Shown: positions 58,803-64,000 of the stretch, in pieces
Numbering within the stretch: the first letter of the stretch is position 1
How the letters are laid out: each line of letters starts with the position of its first letter
Origin: Erythroxylum novogranatense
Taxonomy: Eukaryota; Streptophyta; Magnoliopsida; Malpighiales; Erythroxylaceae
Length of the DNA: 64,000 bases
Reading direction: 5' to 3'
Assembly: GCA_029891385.1 (NCBI GenBank)
Contig: CM057232.1
Coordinates: forward strand, 69,775,824 to 69,839,823
Position numbers and translations under genes: made by a program
Notes under the pieces: model-generated
What the model saw: only the letters and a program-made list of their open reading frames with translations
Told to the model about the DNA's origin: nothing
Databases searched by the model: none

Positions 58803-60290
58803 AAGGCCTTCAAGCACTTGGTACATCGATAGCGGATGCTCAAGACACATGAGTGGAGATAAGAACCTTTTTGCGGAAATTAAACCAAAGAATCAAGGTT
58901 ATGTCACTTTTGGAGACAACAACAAAGGTAAGGTCATTGGTATTGGTAAAGTGGGTAAGGAACCTTTGCCAACCATTGACAATGTTTTGCTGGTTGATGG
59001 GTTGAAACATAATTTGTTAAGTGTTTCTCAACTATGTGATATGAATTTTAATGTAAGTTTTGAATCATCACATTGCATGGTTAAGAAGGATGGTCATGTT
59101 GTTTTCATTGGTTTAAGACATGGAAATACATACATTGTTGATTTACATGATGATAGTTCGTTTAATGAAAAATGTTTGGTGACATTAAAAGAAAATGCAT
59201 TTTTATAGCATAGAAAATTAGGACATGCTCCTTTGCCTCTAATTTCTAAGCTTTCAAAAAATGTCATAGTGAGATGATTGCCTAAGATCAAATTTGTTAA
59301 AGATCACTTGTGTGAATCTTGTTTAAAGGGCAAACATGTTAGAGAATCTTTCAAAACAAAAAAAGAAATTTGCACATCTAGAATTCTTGAACTTGTGCAT
59401 ATGGATTTGATTGGACCATCTAAACATGCTAGCCTTAGTGGAAAATTATATGTCCTTGTGATTGTGGATGATTTTTCTAGATTTACTTGGGTGAGATTTC
59501 TTGCGAATAAAAGTGATGCTTTTAATGAATTTACCAAGTGGTGTAGATTGGTTCAAAATGAGAAAATTTTGCCAATCATTGCAATTAGAACCGATCATGG
59601 AGGTGAATTTGAATGTGAACCTTTCGAAAGTATTTTCGACAAATATGGAATGGAGCACAATTTCTCAACACCAAGGACTCCGCAACAAAATGGTGTAGTA
59701 GAAAGGAAGAATCGCTCACTTGAAGAAATGAGCAGGACTATGTTAAATGAGTACAATCTTCCCAAATCATTTTGGGCAGAAGCAGTCAATACCGCGTGCT
59801 ACGTCATCAATAGGGTGCATCTACGAAGAGACAAAAATAAGACACCATACGAGCTTTGGAAAGGTAAGAAACCCAATATTTCTTATTTTCATCCTTTTGG
59901 TTGTAAAGTTTTTATTCATAATAATGGAAAGAACAATTTAGGAAAATTTGATTCGAAATCTGATTTTGGTGTATTTATTAGTTATTCTCAATCTAGTAAG
60001 GCTTTTAGAGTTTATAATAATAGGACTAAATGTGTTGAAGAAAGTATTCATGTTAAATTTGATGATATGATTTCACCCCCGAGAAAGGTTTGTTTTGATG
60101 ATGATGCAGGAAGTTCAGGTAATAAAGTTGAAGAAATTGAATCCAAGATTGAGGAATTGAATTTAGATGAAGAAAATCATGTACCCGACACTAAATCATG
60201 GGCAAAAGCAAAGAACCATCCTATGGAGCAAGTTATTGGTGACTTAAATGATGGTTTGAGAATCAGGAGAAATGTCTATGAGAATATGAA
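58786..60290 (+). pseudogene. protease and integrase of copia C
   Basis: The pol frame is open from 58786, in +1 relation to gag, and overlaps gag by 17 bases. Protease: WYIDSGCSRHMSG with intact DSG (58828-58839). Integrase: HRKLGHAPLPLISKL, CESCLKGKHVRES, DLIGPSKHAS, VIVDDFSRFTWVRFL, RTDHGGEFECEPF, TPRTPQQNGVVERKNRSLEE (catalytic acids present) and HPFGCKVF. Stops at 59206 (TAG) and 59276 (TGA) interrupt it, each at a place where related proteins have Trp or Gly. Confidence 0.9.
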
Positions 60291-61240
60291 AAATTCAGCC
60301 TTCATCTCATTAATAGAACCCAAGAATATAGAAGAAGCTCTTAAAGATGAAAACTGGTTATTAGCCATGCAAGAAGAGCTTACTCAATTCAAGCAGAATG
60401 ATGTATGGGATTTGGTAGCTCCACCAAAGGACAAGACTATTATTGGAGTCAAGTGGGTAAATCGGATTAAATATGATGAGAATGGTGAAGCGATTAAAAA
60501 TAAATCAAGGTTAGTGGCTCAAGGATTTTATCAAGAAGAAGGCCTTGATTACAATGAGACATATGCTCCTATGAATCGTTTGGAGGCAATTAGGCTACTA
60601 TGTGCTTTTGCGTCTCATAAAAGGATCAAATTAAATCAAATGGACGTCAAGAGTGCATTTCTCAATGGATATATTCAAGAGGAAGTCTATGTCAAACAAC
60701 CACCGGGATTTGAAGATCATGAGCATCCGGATTATGTCTACAAACTCAAGAAGGCACTTTATGGATTAAAGCAAGCACCTAGAGCATAGTATGAGGGGTT
60801 AAGTACTTTTCTAACTCAACATGGATATGTTCGTGTTAAGATTGATAATACTTTGTTTATTAAACATGTTGATCATGATATGCTTATTTGTGAAATTTAT
60901 GTTGATGACATTGTGTTTGGTGCCACTAATGAATTTTTGTGCAAAGAATTTAGTGATTTAATGCAAGGTGAATTTGAAATGAGCATGATGGGGGAACTCA
61001 AGTTCTTTCTTGGATTGCAAATCAAGCAACACAAAAATGGCATTTTCATCCATCAATCGAAGTATACCAAGGAACTTCTTAAGAAGTTTAAAATGGAAGG
61101 ATGCAAAGTGGCAGCAACACCAATGGCAACAAATGTGGTCTTGAGAAACATGAACATGAAGAAGATGTTGATCAAAACTCTATAGAGGTATGATCGGCTC
61201 TCTCTGTATTTAATCGCTTCTAGACACGATATTATGTTTG
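60291..61240 (+). pseudogene. reverse transcriptase of copia C
   Basis: WLLAMQEELTQFKQNDVWDL, GVKWVNRIKYDENGEAIKNK, RLVAQGFYQEEGLDYNETYA, QMDVKSAFLNGYIQEEVYVK and [11 protein letters not shown]. Then TAG at 60787-60789 where the family has Trp, then the active site YVDD (60898-60909), MGELKFFLGLQIKQ and FIHQSKYTKELL. After about 61140 the frame is broken by two or more indels, near the region that normally reads DI(K/R)..Y..MIGSL. Confidence 0.9.
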
Positions 61241-61848
61241 CCACGTGTCTTTGTGCTAGATTTCAATCTTGCCCTAAGATTTCTCATTTGAGTGCTTGCA
61301 AAAGAATTTTTAGATATTTGAGTAGAACTGTTAATCATGGTTTATGGTATCCTAGTTGTGAATCCTTTAATTTGTATGCTTATAGTGATGCTGATCATGG
61401 TGGCTGTAGAATTGATAGAAAAAGCACTAGTGGCTTGTGTCATTTCTTAGGATCATCTTTGATATCTTGGGTTAGTAAAAAGCAAGTTAGTGTAGCCATT
61501 TCCACTGTTGAATCTAAATATGTAGCAGCTGGGAGTGCATGTGCCCAAGTTCTTTGGATTAAACATCAATTGCTTGATTATGGTATTGTGGTTAAAAATA
61601 TTCCTATTTATTGTGATAATACCAGTGCAATTTGTTTAACTAAAAATCCAATTTTGCATAGTAGAACAAAGCATATAGAAATTAGACATCATTTCATCCG
61701 TGATCATTGTTTAAAAGGTGACATTTGCTTGAAGCATGTATCATCTAGTGACCAATTAGCTGACATTTTTACTAAACCTCTTAAGGAAGATGTGTTTGTG
61801 AATATTAAATTGAGACTAGGCATGTGTGATTTACATTCCTTTGGTTGA
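61234..61848 (+). pseudogene. RNase H of copia C
   Basis: Intact stretch: YSDADHGGCRIDRKSTSGLC, SWVSKKQVSVAISTVESKYV, YCDNTSAICLTKNPILHSRT and KHIEIRHHFIRD, ending LADIFTKPLKEDVFVNIK. The catalytic Asp, Glu, Asp pattern is present. Removes the RNA strand during cDNA synthesis. It is followed by a 560-bp spacer without ORF. Confidence 0.9.
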
Positions 61849-61999
61849 ATTTACTTTTGGTTACTTTCATATATCAAATGGTCAAAATTTGAGGCAAAAG
61901 TGCAATCACATCCGAAGATACATTCATCATGTTGCTTACTTGGGCTGAAAAAGTGACTTATTTGGAGTATTGGACACATTTTCTGACTTGACCATTAGC

Positions 62000-62146
62000 A
62001 AGTCGACTTATCAGGGAATTAGTCGACTTATGATTTTTCTCAGCGTTTGGGGAGTGTAGAAATTTGAGGATAAGTCGACTTATGCAGATTGACAAGTCGA
62101 CTTATGTATGTCGATAAGTCAACTTATGAGGAAGACAAGTCGACTT
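62000..62146. promoter_or_regulatory. AAGTCGACTT palindromes upstream of env-like ORF
   Basis: Exact copies at 62000, 62072, 62094 and 62137; near-copies at 62020 (TAGTCGACTT) and 62116 (AAGTCAACTT). The same palindrome fills U3 of the C LTR. A CTTTAAAAC string (62163-62171) and a CT-rich leader (about 62170-62400) follow, then the ORF at 62408, so it could be an internal promoter. Confidence 0.8.
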
Positions 62147-62407
62147 ATGGTCGAACGGAGGCTTTAAAACTCTTTTCTCCTTTTTCTTCTCTGAAACCCT
62201 ATTCTCTCTAAAACCTCTGCAATTTTTCTCTCCAACTCGACTTATCCCTTAAAATCTCTTCAGATCTTCGTTACCCATAAACTTTCGACCATCATTATCA
62301 CATTACCCACTCATTTTATCTTCAAATCTTCCTTCTTTTTCGAAAACCCCTCTTTCATCTTTCTCAAACCCTAACCTGCGATTTTTCCCTCTTCTCTCTA
62401 CAAACCC

Positions 62408-63724
62408 ATGGCTCCTCGAAAATCTTCAAGGAAAGGGAAGGAAACCGCTCCTCCATAAGGTCCCCACGTTCATCATGGACCACGAGTTCGGGGGTCTTCA
62501 TCAAGGGGAGATGCTGCAAGGGAGGATGACGCGATTGAACCTAGATTTGTTTCGAGGGATGCTCAAACATTGTATTATAAGGTACTTAAAGATGAATTAT
62601 TGATTCCCTCCATGAGATTTGATTGGACTGAGTTAGATAGTAGCGAGTTCTCATATGTGTTTACTGAAATTGTTAACATTGGGCTAAGAGATTTTTTGGG
62701 TTTTCATGCTGATATTTATGAAGATATAGTAAGGGAATTCTATGCAAATCTGGTTGTGATTGGCAGTAATGTTGAGGATGGAGTTACTCAGTCATCTAAA
62801 ATTAACGGGAAAGCAATTTATCTTAGTGAATCAGATTTGTGTACCATGTTTCATTTGCCTAGAGGAGGAGTTAGGCCTAGAGCTTCCCTTACTGATTTTG
62901 AGATTTTGAGGAACGCTGAGGGTGATATTGATGAGGAAGCCGAAGAGAATTTCGGCTATACTAAGGAAAAAGGGGCTGATCTGTTGGTTCGGTTATGTTC
63001 CGATCATTCCCCTCCCTTTGAGGCTATGGATCTACCGTTAAATTATCGATTATTACACTATGCGATTAACATGGTTGTTTACCCAAAGAAGGCTAGTAAT
63101 AATCAAATTACTTCATTAGACAAGGAGATTCTTTGGCACTTGGAGGAAGGGAGGAAAATAAACTATCTGAGCTTAGTTATCCAAATGATGAGGAAAAAGG
63201 CGAGTCTATTACGAGGACAGCTGAAAGGGAAACCAGTCCGGCATAAAGGAATGCCTTATGCTACTTTGATTACCCATATCTCTCAGTTCAAAAGATGCAA
63301 TATGGATTCTTATGCAAGTTTTCCTTATCCTCAAAGTTGGAGATTCACTCCTTATAACTTGAGGAGCATGAAGTTGGTTAGAACAGTTGAAAAAGGCTGG
63401 GTCTATTCCTATCATGTTGAGAAGCTTGGGTTGACTTTAGTAGGTGAGCAGGTCCCTTCGAGGAAACGATCTAAGAGGACAGCAGATCGTCCTAGTAGCT
63501 CACGGCCAAGTAATGTGGGAAGAAGTGAAGTATCCCAAGCTGATATTCAGGAAATTCGATATCAGTTGGATGAGATAAATGAGCGACATGATGATCAACA
63601 AGATATGCTCATAAGAATGGAAAGAAAAATTGATGAGCAACGCAGCATTCTTACCCGCTTAGAGAAGAACATCAAGAAGATTTTTGACAAGCTAGGGTGT
63701 AGGCACGATGATTCTTCGCCATGA
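62408..63724 (+). pseudogene. env-like/plant transposon protein ORF of copia C
   Basis: The frame from ATG at 62408 (MAPRKSSRKGKE) is open to 63724 except for TAA at 62456. After the stop: PRFVSRDAQTLYYKVLKDEL, a helical globular domain with FYANLVVIG, AIYLSESDLCTMFHLPRGG, LPLNYRLLHYAINMVVYPKK and MPYATLITHISQF, then a basic Ser/Arg segment (KRSKRTADRPSSSRPSN) and a coiled coil (about residues 370-430: IQEIRYQLDEINERH...MLIRMERKIDEQ). It resembles the 'putative plant transposon protein' domain found in retroelements at this position; its role is unknown. No transmembrane helix or signal peptide is evident, so it is not a typical envelope. Confidence 0.75.
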
Positions 63725-64000
63725 TGTGTATTGCATTGTGCCTTGACTAACATTTCCACTTTTGTTTTTTGTTTTATGTGCTTTTCTGTGCTTTGTGTTG
63801 GATTCACATATTTTGTAATGACTATTGCTATTATTTGTGTTTGATGCTATATTTGGTTATAAACTTCATTAATCTTCATTTGAGTCTATTTTTCACTATT
63901 GATTTTTGATTATGACAAAAAGGGGGAGTAAAATTGGAAATTGATATTTGATTAAGGGGGAGACAAGTTATTTCATTGATTTGCAATTATGTTGATCTCT
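63725..64000 (+). other. 3' spacer of C with two polypurine-like tracts
   Basis: AAAAAGGGGGAGTA at about 63918-63931 and AAGGGGGAGACAAG at about 63955-63968. The 3' LTR would begin beyond the window. Confidence 0.6.

Larger units (their letters stand above)
22969..64000 (+). mobile_element. copia element C (SIRE/Maximus-like), outer host of the nest
   Basis: The 5' LTR is 22969-24013, then primer site, gag, protease, integrase, RT, RNase H, a long spacer, an env-like ORF and polypurine tracts near 63920 and 63950. The 3' LTR lies beyond the window. Element B is inserted in gag, separating 24042-24245 from 57299-58802. Copia order (integrase before RT) and the extra ORF after RNase H place it in the SIRE/Maximus group. 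Three stops in pol and several frameshifts make it defective. Confidence 0.9.

Overview
The window looks like eudicot nuclear DNA made almost wholly of transposable elements. The evidence is plant-type LTR retrotransposons (a Ty3/gypsy chromovirus with a chromodomain-like tail, and SIRE/Maximus-like Ty1/copia elements with an extra ORF after RNase H), Met-tRNA primer sites, an intron-bearing Myb/SANT-like gene, and AT-rich DNA with plant splice signals. No bacterial or organellar genes, rRNA, tRNA or CRISPR were seen. I do not name a species.

Layout: 1-4690 is the 5' half of a minus-strand Ty3/gypsy element (E) with its 5' LTR. 4700-7200 holds a Myb/SANT-like gene with one intron and a late frameshift, a small tail-anchored protein with an RNase H1/viroplasmin-type N-terminal domain, a (TTA)n tract and a possible DNA-transposon end. 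7200-11021 is a decayed long-LTR retroelement. 11133-11537 is a broken second Myb/SANT-like gene. 13637-17658 is a complete solo LTR (S) with a perfect 5-bp target duplication. 17.7-23.0 kb is a mosaic with a 0.5-kb tandem duplication and fragments of copia LTRs in both orientations.

From about 22.0 kb to the end is a nested tower. An antisense copia remnant (D2, minus) contains copia C (plus, 22969 to beyond the window). C's gag is split by gypsy B (minus, 24246-57298). B's internal region is split by copia D (plus, 31690-53242). D's env-like region is split by chromovirus A (minus, 39428-51648). Orientation alternates at every level. B has 3.9-kb LTRs and a 3.7-kb internal region with no recognisable coding, so it looks like a non-autonomous (LARD-like) partner of an A-type chromovirus: the two share LTR architecture and the sequence next to the polypurine tract.

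Most interesting signal: the S, B and A LTRs share a structured domain downstream of the TATA box in element sense. It has two conserved hairpins and an array of mini-hairpins enclosed by a closing stem (GTTGTGACCG with CGGTCACAAC). Stem sequences differ between units and subfamilies but stay self-complementary. Upstream of the TATA box the same LTRs carry about five degenerate modules at roughly 180-bp spacing, also present in the differently terminated 7.2-11.0 kb element. The copia C LTR has its own signal, repeated AAGTCGACTT palindromes in U3 that recur just upstream of its env-like ORF.

Caution: between about 31.7 and 53.77 kb many small differences between sister copies sit at CAG, CTG and CCG sites. 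This suggests uncorrected basecalling errors at methylated CHG sites, so many frameshifts in D and A may be artefacts.
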